Assembly (NCBI GenBank): GCA_023388195.1
Contig: JAEWGR010000115.1
Span: forward strand, 1 to 20,288
Direction: 5' to 3'
DNA: 20,288 nt
DNA from: Bacillota bacterium
GTDB taxonomy: Bacteria; Bacillota; Negativicutes; Sporomusales; Sporomusaceae
Shown: positions 1 to 7,908 of the stretch, piece by piece
Numbering within the stretch: the first letter of the stretch is position 1
Layout: each line of letters starts with the position of its first letter
Notes under the pieces: generated by a model
Databases searched by the model: none
Seen by the model: only the letters and a program-made list of their open reading frames with translations
What the model was told of the DNA's origin: nothing
Translations under genes and position numbers: made by a program

Positions 1-1
1 A

Positions 2-739
2 TTATGGGGACTGCAAGGGACACTGATCCTGATTGTCCCTGCAGCTATTATGGCGGCAATCATAGCCTCTCAGGCCGGTAAACTGAATGAGTTTGAGAAG
101 CTTGCTACAAAAGCGGACAAAAGTAGGAATATGGCCGAAGAGAAGGAAGAATGGGCTCCTTTTTCCAGACTCACGGTAGTTTTATTTTGCCGCTCGATCA
201 TGTTTTATGGTCTGAATACTTTTTTACCGCTATACTGGATTAACATACTTCAGCAATCAAATGCAGCCGGCGGCTCGGCGTTGACTATTTTATTCACGGT
301 TGGAGCAATAAGTACTTTATTTGGCGGACAGCTGGCAGACAGGTTTGGTCATACTAGAATCATCCGGATTGGATTTGTTGTGCTGCTTCCCTTCTTAATG
401 GTCTTTAACATGGTTAAAGATGCTTCTTTAGCAACCTTGCTGCTCATCCCTATAGGCGTGGCTCTGTTTGCACCTAATAGTCCGATGACAGTTCTGGGAC
501 AAAAATATCTTCCCAACCGGCTTGGCTTAGCTTCCGGAGTCACGCTGGGGCTGGCCGTAAGTGTGGGCGGTATAACCGCGCCGGCATTAGGCTGGTTTGC
601 CGATAACTATGGATTGCCACTCGCCATGCAATTAGTTACTTATTTGGCGATAGTAGCGGCAGTTATGGCTTTTACTCTGCCTGTTCCCCGGTCGGATACA
701 AATACAGCCGGAAGAATTCCGGCCAAAGATGGTATTTAA
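2..739 (+). CDS. MFS transporter, fosmidomycin-resistance (Fsr)-like, 3' part
   Basis: This is the C-terminal part of a major facilitator superfamily exporter. The frame is open from base 2, so the 5' end lies outside the window; the internal ATG at 50 is not the true start. The visible 245 residues hold a cytoplasmic loop rich in Lys and Glu (about residues 26-50), then a six-helix half with the MFS motif GGQLADRFGHTR. A helix with YLPNRLGLASGVTLGL resembles the Fsr subfamily, whose members export fosmidomycin and other small molecules. The stop is TAA at 737-739. The next gene, also MFS, follows after 126 bp with no clear terminator between them, so the two may be cotranscribed. The substrate cannot be read from the sequence. 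Confidence 0.8.
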   Translation, partial: LWGLQGTLILIVPAAIMAAIIASQAGKLNEFEKLATKADKSRNMAEEKEEWAPFSRLTVVLFCRSIMFYGLNTFLPLYWINILQQSNAAGGSALTILFTVGAISTLFGGQLADRFGHTRIIRIGFVVLLPFLMVFNMVKDASLATLLLIPIGVALFAPNSPMTVLGQKYLPNRLGLASGVTLGLAVSVGGITAPALGWFADNYGLPLAMQLVTYLAIVAAVMAFTLPVPRSDTNTAGRIPAKDGI

Positions 740-865
740 AGTGCTGTTTTCATTGGCAGGCAGGATAACTGGCATGTTATTAGAAGTATTACTATATTCG
801 GTTTTTTGCCAACAGCGACCCTGTTTGACTGCTTGATATTATATTTGTTCACAAGAGGAAATAAC

Positions 866-2038
866 ATGGATTCTGTGCCACAAAAAGTAATAGTCGGGCT
901 TTCGTTCTGGCTATATTGGTTTTCGCTTTCTACCTATATACCCATTTTGCCGACTTATGCCAAGGAGCTTGGAGCCAGTTACCAGATGATCGGCGTCATT
1001 CTGGGGTCTTACGGCCTGACCCAGGTGCTGCTGCGGCTGCCTCTGGGGATAATTTCCGACCGGCTGGATCGTCGCAAGGTTTTTCTGATAGCCGGTACCC
1101 TTCTCGGTCTGGCCGGCAGCCTGGGTATGTGGTTGTTTCGCGACATATACTGCCTGCTTTTCTTCCGGCTGCTTTCCGGCATCGCCGCCACCGCCTGGGT
1201 GCTGCAGACAGTGTTCTTCGTCCACTGCTATCCGCCGGCCGAGAGCGGTAAGGCCATGGGTTTGGTCAATGCCATCGTCAACTCCGGTGAGATGTCGGCG
1301 ATGTTTGCCGGTGGTCTGGTCGCCCAATACTACGGTCAGGAACAGTCTTTCCTGTTGGCGGCGCTAATCGCTTTGCCGGCCCTGGTATGCAACCTGGTTG
1401 TCCGTGAGGTACCCGCGCAGACGGCGCGGGAGCCAGTTCGTCCGGGCGATATTGTGGCTATGGCCCGCGATTGGTCGCTGGCGCTGCCGTCGCTGCTAGG
1501 CATGATGATCCAGGTCATTAGCTTCGGGACAGTGTTCAGCTTCGTGCCGTTAGTCGCCAAGAACCTTGGTGCCAGTTTCGCCGAGATCGGCTTACTGCCG
1601 ATGATCTACTTGCTGCCAGGTATATTGGCATCGCTCCTTAGCGCCACTTTTTTCCGGCGTGTTTTCAGCGAGCGCTTTATGGTGGCCGGAGGTTTTTTGA
1701 TGATGGCCGCCGGCTGCTTTGTTATTCCCTTTGTCCCGGACATCACAACCCTGTTTGTGACCCAGGCAATAGCCGGTTTCGCCCGGGGACTGGTTTTCCC
1801 AATTCTTATGAGCCTGGGCATCCGGGATGTCGCCGGCCACCGGCAGGCCACCGCGATGGGGTTTTTCCAGACCATCTACGGTATGGGCATGTTATTGGGG
1901 CCGCTGGCTGTTGGGGTAATAATCGGCTGGGCGGGTATGGTCTGGGGGTTCGTATTCGTGGGTATGGCCGGCCTAACGGGGGCTGGGGTGGCTTGGGCCG
2001 TGTTTTTGACAAAAACTATTACTAGGGAGTCTATCTGA
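866..2038 (+). CDS. MFS transporter (12-TM exporter type)
   Basis: This is a full-length 390-aa major facilitator protein of the inner membrane. The frame stays open back to 806, but ATG 866 is preferred because AGAGGA (854-859) lies 6 bases upstream and the protein then opens directly into TM1 (VIVGLSFWLYWFSLSTYIPI). The TM2-TM3 loop carries the MFS signature as GIISDRLDRRKVF, and the second half begins near residue 205 (DWSLALPSLLGMMIQV). The gene is GC-richer than the one before it. A 14-bp hairpin terminator lies 86 bp after the stop. The general look is that of small-drug or metabolite exporters. Substrate is unknown, and nothing links it functionally to its neighbours beyond tandem orientation with another exporter. 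Confidence 0.82.
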   Translation: MDSVPQKVIVGLSFWLYWFSLSTYIPILPTYAKELGASYQMIGVILGSYGLTQVLLRLPLGIISDRLDRRKVFLIAGTLLGLAGSLGMWLFRDIYCLLFFRLLSGIAATAWVLQTVFFVHCYPPAESGKAMGLVNAIVNSGEMSAMFAGGLVAQYYGQEQSFLLAALIALPALVCNLVVREVPAQTAREPVRPGDIVAMARDWSLALPSLLGMMIQVISFGTVFSFVPLVAKNLGASFAEIGLLPMIYLLPGILASLLSATFFRRVFSERFMVAGGFLMMAAGCFVIPFVPDITTLFVTQAIAGFARGLVFPILMSLGIRDVAGHRQATAMGFFQTIYGMGMLLGPLAVGVIIGWAGMVWGFVFVGMAGLTGAGVAWAVFLTKTITRESI

Positions 2039-2123
2039 TTGCTCCCAGCCGGTATGTGGAGTTTGGTACAGATAGTAAGATCTAGCGAACGGTAGTTCAA
2101 ATGTTACATTTCCCGATAAAGGT

Positions 2124-2160
2124 AACAGCCCGAACGGTATGGCCGTTCGGGCTGTTTAAA
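2124..2160 (+). terminator. Rho-independent terminator after the MFS gene
   Basis: A perfect 14-bp stem (arms 2124-2137 and 2143-2156, starting AACAGCCCG) closes a 5-base loop (TATGG). It is followed by a short T/A tail (TTTAAATAA). It lies between the plus-strand MFS gene and the convergent ferredoxin gene, so it may stop transcription from both sides. Confidence 0.8.
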
Positions 2161-2247
2161 TAAGGACTAAAGACATATCCTGTTTTTGTTGTGCTTAATA
2201 TCCGGCTCAGTTTTCCGCTTTATTCTTGACAGGATTAACAGAACTGG

Positions 2248-2451
2248 TCAAAACTGCAGACGCACACGGGAAGTAATGGCCCGTTGCCTGCAGAATTTTT
2301 TGCAGCTGCCGCAGCGCCGGCAAGCCGTTTTATCAATCTGCAGTGAACCACTATCAGACCCGGCAATCGCCATTGCCGGGCAGACGGCCAGGCAGCGATT
2401 ACAACGTGTGCAGAGCTCGGGGTGAATAGTATATACTTTCCTAAGATTCAT
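2248..2451 (-). CDS. Small 2[4Fe-4S] ferredoxin
   Basis: This 67-aa protein is almost entirely two iron-sulfur binding motifs of the CxxCxxCxxxC type, at C14/C17/C20/C24 and C44/C47/C50/C54. The first C24 is followed by Pro, as in bacterial clostridial-type ferredoxins. The tail is basic (RQRAITSRVRLQF). It is a cytoplasmic electron carrier of unknown partner. ATG 2451 is chosen over ATG 2457 because it gives the same MN(L/F)RKVY start as a paralogue at 14906-15110; an AGGG site lies about 10 bases upstream. The gene is convergent with the MFS gene and divergent from the RPH-like gene. No enzyme subunit lies next to it, so its partner cannot be named. Confidence 0.88.
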   Translation of the reverse strand: MNLRKVYTIHPELCTRCNRCLAVCPAMAIAGSDSGSLQIDKTACRRCGSCKKFCRQRAITSRVRLQF

Positions 2452-2588
2452 ATGCATTCACCCTGTTCATTGCTTTAACCATGCCGTACAAAATGTTAAT
2501 TTTATTCATGCTTAACAACCTCCTAAACTCGTATGAAGTTATTGTAAAGCAAGATATTAAACAGGATTTAAAGCATATTTAAAAGGTT

Positions 2589-2617
2589 TATAAAAAAGAT
2601 TAAAATCTTTTTATAAT
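2589..2617 (+). promoter_or_regulatory. Candidate promoter and AT-rich palindrome before the RPH-like gene
   Basis: A perfect -10 hexamer TATAAT lies at 2612-2617, with only a weak TTTATA at 2587-2592 as a possible -35 (19-bp gap). The same stretch is a near-perfect palindrome: TATAAAAAAGATT (2589-2601) against AATCTTTTTATA (2604-2615). This could be an operator overlapping the promoter. A start near 2624 would give a leader of about 60 bases before the T-tract at 2679-2685. This is inference from sequence only. Confidence 0.4.
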
Positions 2618-2643
2618 CGTTTACCGGAAAAGCTGATTGGAAA

Positions 2644-2685
2644 TGAGTCAGATACTGGGGCGAACCACCTGCTGGCTCTTTTTTT
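2644..2685 (+). terminator. Leader terminator (possible attenuator) upstream of the RPH-like gene
   Basis: GAGTCAG (2644-2650) can pair with CTGGCTC (2672-2678, one G-T pair) and is followed directly by seven T residues (2679-2685). The hairpin lies about 110 bp before the RPH-like start codon and downstream of a TATAAT box, with no convincing gene before it. This is the arrangement expected of transcription attenuation in a leader. The loop is long (21 bases) and no known riboswitch class was recognised. Confidence 0.45.
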
Positions 2686-2793
2686 ACCTGTTTCTAAGTA
2701 TCTGGAATGACCAACAAGAGAATAGTATTATAAGACAACCGCGCAAGTTGAAAGCCTATATACGCTCAACCAATCTGAATGAGGTGAGGCATG

Positions 2794-5427
2794 ATGAAAC
2801 AGTACGTGCTATTTTTTGAGCAAATTAATCGTTCCAGCCTGCCGTTAGTGGGGGGGAAGGGGGCCAATCTGGGCGAGATGACGCAGGCTGGTTTTCCTGT
2901 TCCCGGTGGTTTTTGCGTGACAACACTTGCGTACCGCGACTTTGTTGCCACCAGTCCGGCAATGGCGGCGTTTTTTGGCAGGTTGCGGACGATGGATGCT
3001 GCTGACTTAAATCAGGTCAGGGAAATAGGCCAGGGTATACGCACGCATTTGCAGCAGCTGACAATCCCTGAGACCATTACTGCTGAAATCCTCCGGGCCT
3101 GGGAAAAAGCAGGGCCAGAGAATTATTATGCCGTTCGTTCCAGTGCGACTGCCGAGGATTTGCCTACTGCCTCGTTTGCCGGCCAGCAGGATACCTATTT
3201 AAATATTAAAGGCCGGGAAGAACTGCTGCAGCATGTTCGCGCCTGCTGGGCCTCCTTATTTACCGACCGGGCTATTGTTTACCGGGCCAAAAATGGCTTT
3301 GACCACCGGGAGGTCTATCTGTCGATTGTCATTCAGCAAATGGTCATGCCGGAGGTGTCCGGGATCATGTTTACTGCTGATCCGGTAAGCGGCAATCGAA
3401 CCGTTGTTTCTATTGACGCCAGTTATGGTTTGGGCGAAGCACTGGTGTCCGGCCTGGTTACAGCTGACTTATACAAGGTGAAAAATCAGGCCATTCTCAG
3501 CAAGAAAATATCTCGTAAAAAACTAGCCATTTATTCTGTGCCGGAGGGCGGCACAGTCACAACCGAGCTGCCAGCCGCCCAGCAGGAACAGCAAGTCCTG
3601 ACCGACCGGCAAATCATCGACTTGGCCGGGTTAGGAAAAAAAGTGGAAAAGCACTACGGTCAGCCGCAGGATATAGAATTTTGTGTTGCCCAAAATGAGT
3701 TTTTTGTTGTTCAGAGCCGGCCCATTACCACGCTGTATCCGTTGCCGGCTATGCCGGAGCAGCCGGTACGCGTAATGCTGTCGTTCGGTCATGCGCAAAT
3801 GATGACCGATGCTTTTAAGCCATTAGGGTTGTCGGTGTTACATACCCTGGTTTCGCCGCAGATTATCAGAACGGCAGGGGGAAGAATTTTTCTTGACTTG
3901 TCGGACATTCTTCATAATAAACTGGCCCGCCTGATTGTTCCCAAGCTGCTGAGTAACGCCGATGAGGCGATGAGCCGCGCAATTGACGTTGTTGTTAAGC
4001 GTCCTGAATTTCTTAAAGGAGATCAGGCGGAAGGGGCCGTGACAGTTTCCACCGTGGGAAAAATACTCATGCCGGTTATGCGAAGAGTTTGGAAAATACT
4101 TCGCAGCGGGGACCCGCAAGTGGGCAGGGAGCAGGTTGACAATTTTGTGCGGCAGCGTGTTGCCCAGACTCGTCAGGTGCTGAGCGAAGTACGGGGTGTT
4201 GAGCGGATTACAGCGGTTCAAGAACAGCTGGATTCTATTTTCATGGAACTTATTCACAATATTAGTCCCTATCTTATTGCCGGTTTTGCCGCCAATGCCC
4301 TGCTGAAGAAAATATGTATCCGTGAGTTTGGCCACCAAGCAGAGTTGAATCAATTAAATAAATCACTTCCCGGCAATGTTACGAGCGAGATGGGGCTGGT
4401 GCTGGGCGATTTGGCTGACACGGCGAGGGACTTGCCAGCCGTTCAGGAATATTTGAAAACGGCCGGGGATCAGAACTTTTTCAGCGGGCTTGAACAAGTG
4501 CCGGGCGGGAGACAATTTGCCACCGAGTTTGCGGCGTTTATTGATGAGTATGGTATGCGCTGCCCCGGCGAAATTGATATTACCGCGCCCCGCTGGTATG
4601 AAACGCCGACGCATTTGACATCCGCCATCTTCAGCAATATCCAAAGTCTGAAACCCGGTGAACACCGCGAGCGGTTTGCCCGGGGGGAAAGGGAGGCGGA
4701 AGAAGCGGCCCAGCGTATTTTGCAGGCCGGAGAAGGACGGTATTTTAAATCGAATCTGGTTTCCCGGCTGATTAAGGTCTACCGGAATTTGGGCGGACTT
4801 CGGGAACATCACAAATTCCTGCTGATTAGTATCATGGGGGAATGCAAACAAGCCATTTTGGAGGAAGCCAGGGAAATGGTGGCAGCAGGCATTTTGGAGC
4901 AGCCAGAAGATAGTTATTATTTGACATTGGAGGAATTATACCGACTGCGGCAAGGCAATTCTGGCAAAGCTGTTTTGGAACTCATTGGGGAACGCAAGAT
5001 GCGGTACCAAAGGTATCAAGCCTTAAAGCCGCCGCGCGTTATGACCAGCGAAGGGGAGATTATCGTAGTGCCGCCGCGCCGGGATCATGTGCCGGCAGGA
5101 GCCTTGCTGGGGAGTCCGGTATCGGCAGGGGTCGCCGAGGGCATTGCCCGTGTTATTCTCAGACCGGAAGACGCTGTGCTGCACGCCGGTGAGATTCTTG
5201 TAGCCCCTCATACCGACCCGGGCTGGACGCCTTTATTTCAGTCTGCCCTCGCCATCATTACGGAAGTTGGCGGCTTAATGACCCATGGAGCCGTTGTGGC
5301 CCGGGAATATGGCATTCCGGCTGTGGTGGGCGTGGATGATGCCACCACGCTGATTAAAGACGGTGAGCGCATACGGGTTGACGGAACGCAGGGGCTTATT
5401 GAATTTATACACGATGTGAATGAATGA
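2794..5427 (+). CDS. rph: Rifampin phosphotransferase (RPH)-like dikinase
   Basis: This 877-aa cytoplasmic enzyme has the three-part order of RPH: an N-terminal ATP-grasp domain (about 1-315, like PPDK_N), a large central domain (about 330-760) and a C-terminal swivelling His domain. It lacks the C-terminal TIM barrel of PEP synthase and PPDK, which argues against a PEP synthase. RPH uses ATP to phosphorylate rifampin, releasing AMP and phosphate. From ATG 2794, Lys in GGKGANLGE is residue 22, Arg in AVRSSATAEDLP is 115, and the catalytic His in GGLMTHGAVVAREYGIP is 831; this closely fits Listeria RPH (K22, R117, H825). ATG 2791 is an alternative start; GAGGTG at 2781-2786 gives 7-base spacing to 2794. 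Drug activity is inferred; automatic annotation may call it PEP synthase. Confidence 0.78.
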   Translation: MKQYVLFFEQINRSSLPLVGGKGANLGEMTQAGFPVPGGFCVTTLAYRDFVATSPAMAAFFGRLRTMDAADLNQVREIGQGIRTHLQQLTIPETITAEILRAWEKAGPENYYAVRSSATAEDLPTASFAGQQDTYLNIKGREELLQHVRACWASLFTDRAIVYRAKNGFDHREVYLSIVIQQMVMPEVSGIMFTADPVSGNRTVVSIDASYGLGEALVSGLVTADLYKVKNQAILSKKISRKKLAIYSVPEGGTVTTELPAAQQEQQVLTDRQIIDLAGLGKKVEKHYGQPQDIEFCVAQNEFFVVQSRPITTLYPLPAMPEQPVRVMLSFGHAQMMTDAFKPLGLSVLHTLVSPQIIRTAGGRIFLDLSDILHNKLARLIVPKLLSNADEAMSRAIDVVVKRPEFLKGDQAEGAVTVSTVGKILMPVMRRVWKILRSGDPQVGREQVDNFVRQRVAQTRQVLSEVRGVERITAVQEQLDSIFMELIHNISPYLIAGFAANALLKKICIREFGHQAELNQLNKSLPGNVTSEMGLVLGDLADTARDLPAVQEYLKTAGDQNFFSGLEQVPGGRQFATEFAAFIDEYGMRCPGEIDITAPRWYETPTHLTSAIFSNIQSLKPGEHRERFARGEREAEEAAQRILQAGEGRYFKSNLVSRLIKVYRNLGGLREHHKFLLISIMGECKQAILEEAREMVAAGILEQPEDSYYLTLEELYRLRQGNSGKAVLELIGERKMRYQRYQALKPPRVMTSEGEIIVVPPRRDHVPAGALLGSPVSAGVAEGIARVILRPEDAVLHAGEILVAPHTDPGWTPLFQSALAIITEVGGLMTHGAVVAREYGIPAVVGVDDATTLIKDGERIRVDGTQGLIEFIHDVNE

Positions 5428-5551
5428 AGTCGTTTCAGCAAAGCTGAGGCTGCGGGGAGGGGCAGGTGGAGAGTCAGCTCCGCCTGGACTGATGCCGCCT
5501 ATAACGGCGTCAGTCTTAATTCGCCGATAAGAGAAAAAGCAGGGCACAGAT

Positions 5552-5600
5552 AAAAATAGTCCGGTTAAGGTGAGCTTTCACCTTAACCGGACTATTTTTT
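5552..5600. terminator. Bidirectional terminator between convergent genes
   Basis: A perfect 22-bp stem (5552-5573 with 5578-5599) closes a four-base GCTT loop. The left arm starts with an A-run and the right arm ends in a run of six T residues, so it can terminate transcription on either strand. It separates the RPH-like gene (plus) from the sigma-54 activator (minus). Confidence 0.92.
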
Positions 5601-5646
5601 CAGCAAGAAAACGCTGGGTAGGGACGATTGCAGGATATCCATAATC

Positions 5647-7119
5647 CTAAAGCAGGGGGGGACTAGTTGTATCGCTGGTAGACTGGGCTTTATAAAAAAC
5701 AGATTTAATTCCAAGCCGGCGGAGGTGATAATGGAGATTTTGCCTGGTAATACCTAACTGAATAGCGCATTGGCTTACATTGCCGTTACTTAGTATTAGT
5801 GCATTCTCAATGGTTTGTTTCTCGTATTGACGTACTAGTTCGGTTATTGGTTGGTTAGCGGTCGCCTCCATATTACTTAAGCCGGTAGATTTCTGATCAC
5901 TCACAAGTCTTTTCTTTATAATCCTGGGCAGATGTTCATCAGATAATATTGCCTCTGTGCTTTCAGCCATACTCATAGCGCTTTCAATTACATGCTCTAA
6001 CTCACGAATATTTCCCGGCCAGCGATAATAGGAAAAGAGCTGCATCAAATCCTGGGCTATGATTCTTATATTCATAGCCAGGGAATCATTGAACCGGGAT
6101 ACAAACTCTTTTGCCAGCAAAGGTATGTCTTCCACGCGTTCGCGTAAGGGGGGAATATCTAAAATAATGGGTGTTAAACGATATAAAAGATCTTCGCGAA
6201 AAGAACCGTTGCGGGCCATGATAAATAAGTCCTGGTTGGTTGCGCTGATTATCCGGCATGAAATCTGACGTTCTTTATTATCACCCAGACGCCGTACTTT
6301 TTTATCCTGCAGTAATCGTAATAATTTTGCTTGTAAGGGAACAGACAACGAGTTTATCTCATCCAAAAATAACGTTCCATTTTCAGCCTGCTCAAAAAAA
6401 CCGGGTGTATCTAATGCTCCGGAAAATGCGCCCTTTACAGTACCCAGCATCAGGCTCTCCATTAGTGTTTCCGGTATTGCCGCACAATTTACGGCAATAA
6501 AGGGGCGGGAACTGTATGTACTTGCCGTGTGTATACCTTGTGCAAACAACTCTTTACCTGTGCCTGTTTCGCCCACGATCATAACTGTAGATTGGTTTTG
6601 CGCTACCTTGCGGGCTTGCTTTAGGGTTCTTTGGCTGGCGGCACTGTTGCCGATAATATCTTCAAATGTGTAGAGGGTGCCGTTCGTGATTTTGTTAGTT
6701 TTTTTACTGTTAAAAGAATTTAACGCTGTTGTAATTAATTCGTTTATTGAGGGCTTATCTCTGCCGATTGAGATAATGGCAGATAATTTGTCATTCTGAA
6801 AAAATGGGTATGAATTATATACAATATCGACTTTTCTGCCGGTGATTGTTGTATAGGTCATGTACTGATCTAATAAGGGTTCGGGATTTTTTGTGACAGC
6901 ATAGCGTTGGAAGTTTTCGAGCTCCAAGAAATATATGTCAACGTCTTTTTTTCCCACTACGTGGTCATGCGTTGTCCCGTCAATTTTTTTATGAGCTTTA
7001 TTGCAGATAAGAATAGTTCCATCCACGCTCACGGCATAGACTCCATCTGAAACTACATCAATAATGGAATGCAATAAACGGTTTTCATTTTCTAAATCCT
7101 CGTAAGTTTTCTTTACCAT
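5647..7119 (-). CDS. Sigma-54-dependent activator with PAS sensor (PAS/AAA+/Fis)
   Basis: This 490-aa cytoplasmic enhancer-binding protein has an N-terminal PAS domain (about residues 11-120, the likely small-molecule sensor) and a central AAA+ sigma-54 interaction domain. Visible motifs are Walker A GETGTGKE (183-190), the sigma-54 contact loop as GAFSGA (230-235, a common variant of GAFTGA), Walker B TLFLDE (249-254), and sensor and arginine-finger regions. A C-terminal Fis-type helix-turn-helix (GNVSQCAIQLGITRQNLHYH) completes it. ATG 7119 is chosen: GGAGG at 7132-7128 lies 8 bases upstream, while the in-frame TTG at 7122 is closer and less likely. It is transcribed away from the methyltransferase operon. 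With the -24/-12 site upstream of that operon, this makes it the probable specific activator. The ligand is unknown. Confidence 0.93.
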   Translation of the reverse strand: MVKKTYEDLENENRLLHSIIDVVSDGVYAVSVDGTILICNKAHKKIDGTTHDHVVGKKDVDIYFLELENFQRYAVTKNPEPLLDQYMTYTTITGRKVDIVYNSYPFFQNDKLSAIISIGRDKPSINELITTALNSFNSKKTNKITNGTLYTFEDIIGNSAASQRTLKQARKVAQNQSTVMIVGETGTGKELFAQGIHTASTYSSRPFIAVNCAAIPETLMESLMLGTVKGAFSGALDTPGFFEQAENGTLFLDEINSLSVPLQAKLLRLLQDKKVRRLGDNKERQISCRIISATNQDLFIMARNGSFREDLLYRLTPIILDIPPLRERVEDIPLLAKEFVSRFNDSLAMNIRIIAQDLMQLFSYYRWPGNIRELEHVIESAMSMAESTEAILSDEHLPRIIKKRLVSDQKSTGLSNMEATANQPITELVRQYEKQTIENALILSNGNVSQCAIQLGITRQNLHYHLRRLGIKSVFYKAQSTSDTTSPPLL

Positions 7120-7138
7120 CAAAACAGCCTCCAGCTAA

Positions 7139-7202
7139 TATTTCAAACGCGTACAGTATTTGAAAATATTCCTGTCATCTGAAAAAAATCTTTCAAAATA
7201 TT
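7139..7202. promoter_or_regulatory. Cluster of TTTCAAA/TTTGAAA dyads before the activator gene
   Basis: Just upstream of the activator start lie TATTTCAAA (7139-7147), TATTTGAAAATATT (7157-7170) and TTTCAAAATATT (7191-7202). The first two form an inverted repeat. Related motifs recur at 7431-7444 and 7534-7546 on the operon side. They are candidate binding sites for the activator itself (autoregulation), inferred from repetition and position only. The AT-rich background lowers confidence. Confidence 0.35.
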
Positions 7203-7372
7203 ATATATCTTTCATTGAATAGTTGTAAAGATTTATTTATTATGGTAAGGCGTTATTTAAAAAGAATAGAGGTTAACGAGGAAATTTTTGCCGTTAATGT
7301 AGGGGGAAATGAAGTTTGATTGTTATTAAGGTACAGCAAGTCCTAATCTGATGTGAGACAAATAAGAAAATG

Positions 7373-7410
7373 GGCCGTGTTAAAACTAAAGTTTAACGCG
7401 GCCTGTTTAT
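7373..7410 (+). terminator. Hairpin with T-rich tail inside the divergent intergenic region
   Basis: GGCCGTGTTAAAACT (7373-7387) pairs with AGTTTAACGCGGCC (7390-7403), with one bulge and one mismatch or wobble, and is followed by TGTTTATTAT. No annotated gene precedes it on the plus strand. It may end a short transcript (small RNA or leader) starting in 7200-7370, or block antisense transcription. Confidence 0.5.
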
Positions 7411-7430
7411 TATATTGGTGCCTACTGCGA

Positions 7431-7648
7431 TATTTCAAAACATTCTGTAAAGTGAGTGAAAGTGTTCTTATCACCTGAAAGGAAAACTTTCATTATTGCA
7501 GCGCTTTTAAAAATGACTGGCAATCCTTGAATTTATTTCAAATATTCAAAAAAATAATTAACTTACCTGTAATTTTTCTATATTCCAGTGAAAGGAATCT
7601 TTTCAGTAGTGGGTGAGCCGGTGCTGTTTATGTTGACTTGCTTAAACA
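7431..7648. promoter_or_regulatory. Candidate upstream activator sites for the sigma-54 promoter
   Basis: TATTTCAAAACATT (7431-7444) and TATTTCAAATATT (7534-7546) match the motif seen before the activator gene. The dyad TGTTTA-N12-TAAACA (7625-7648) lies about 130 bp upstream of the -24 element, the usual distance for enhancer sites of sigma-54 activators. Which of these is bound cannot be told from sequence. Confidence 0.35.
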
Positions 7649-7777
7649 GACAATTAGGCCTTACGAGCCAAAACGTCCCCAAAATGCTTTTATTTAACCC
7701 TGATTTTATTGAAGAAAGCAAGGAGTTTTTTAAATATTCGTATTTTTTGGCACTGCTTTTATGGCCTGCCCAAAAAA

Positions 7778-7793
7778 TGGCACGAATTGTGCA
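7778..7793 (+). promoter_or_regulatory. Sigma-54 (-24/-12) promoter of the methyltransferase operon
   Basis: TGGCACG-AATT-GTGCA has the invariant GG (7779-7780) and GC (7791-7792) at the canonical ten-base separation. It matches the consensus TGGCACG-N4-TTGCW except for the first T of TTGC. Transcription would start near 7805, giving a leader of about 100 bases before the corrinoid gene. The adjacent gene for a sigma-54 activator supports the call. TGGCAC also occurs exactly 30 bp up- and downstream (7748, 7808) but without a correctly spaced -12 element. Confidence 0.8.
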
Positions 7794-7908
7794 AAAGTAA
7801 AAGGCAATGGCACAATAGCTTCTGATTGCAAGCAGGCTCTTAAACAGGATGAGCTTTTACAGTGTTGATTGTGTCCTAATACACAAATTTTTGGGAGGTA
7901 TGTATGGT

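Noticed and set aside
2637..2819. 60-codon frame before the RPH-like gene
   Set aside because: It overlaps the leader terminator and runs into the start of the RPH-like gene in another frame, and it has no ribosome binding site.
2794..5427. Phosphoenolpyruvate synthase (PpsA)
   Set aside because: The phospho-His domain is at the extreme C-terminus and no PEP-binding TIM barrel follows, while residue positions fit RPH.
7588..7800. 70-codon plus-strand frame starting GTG 7588
   Set aside because: It has no good ribosome binding site, covers the candidate activator site and the -24/-12 promoter, and its product resembles no protein. Best read as regulatory DNA.
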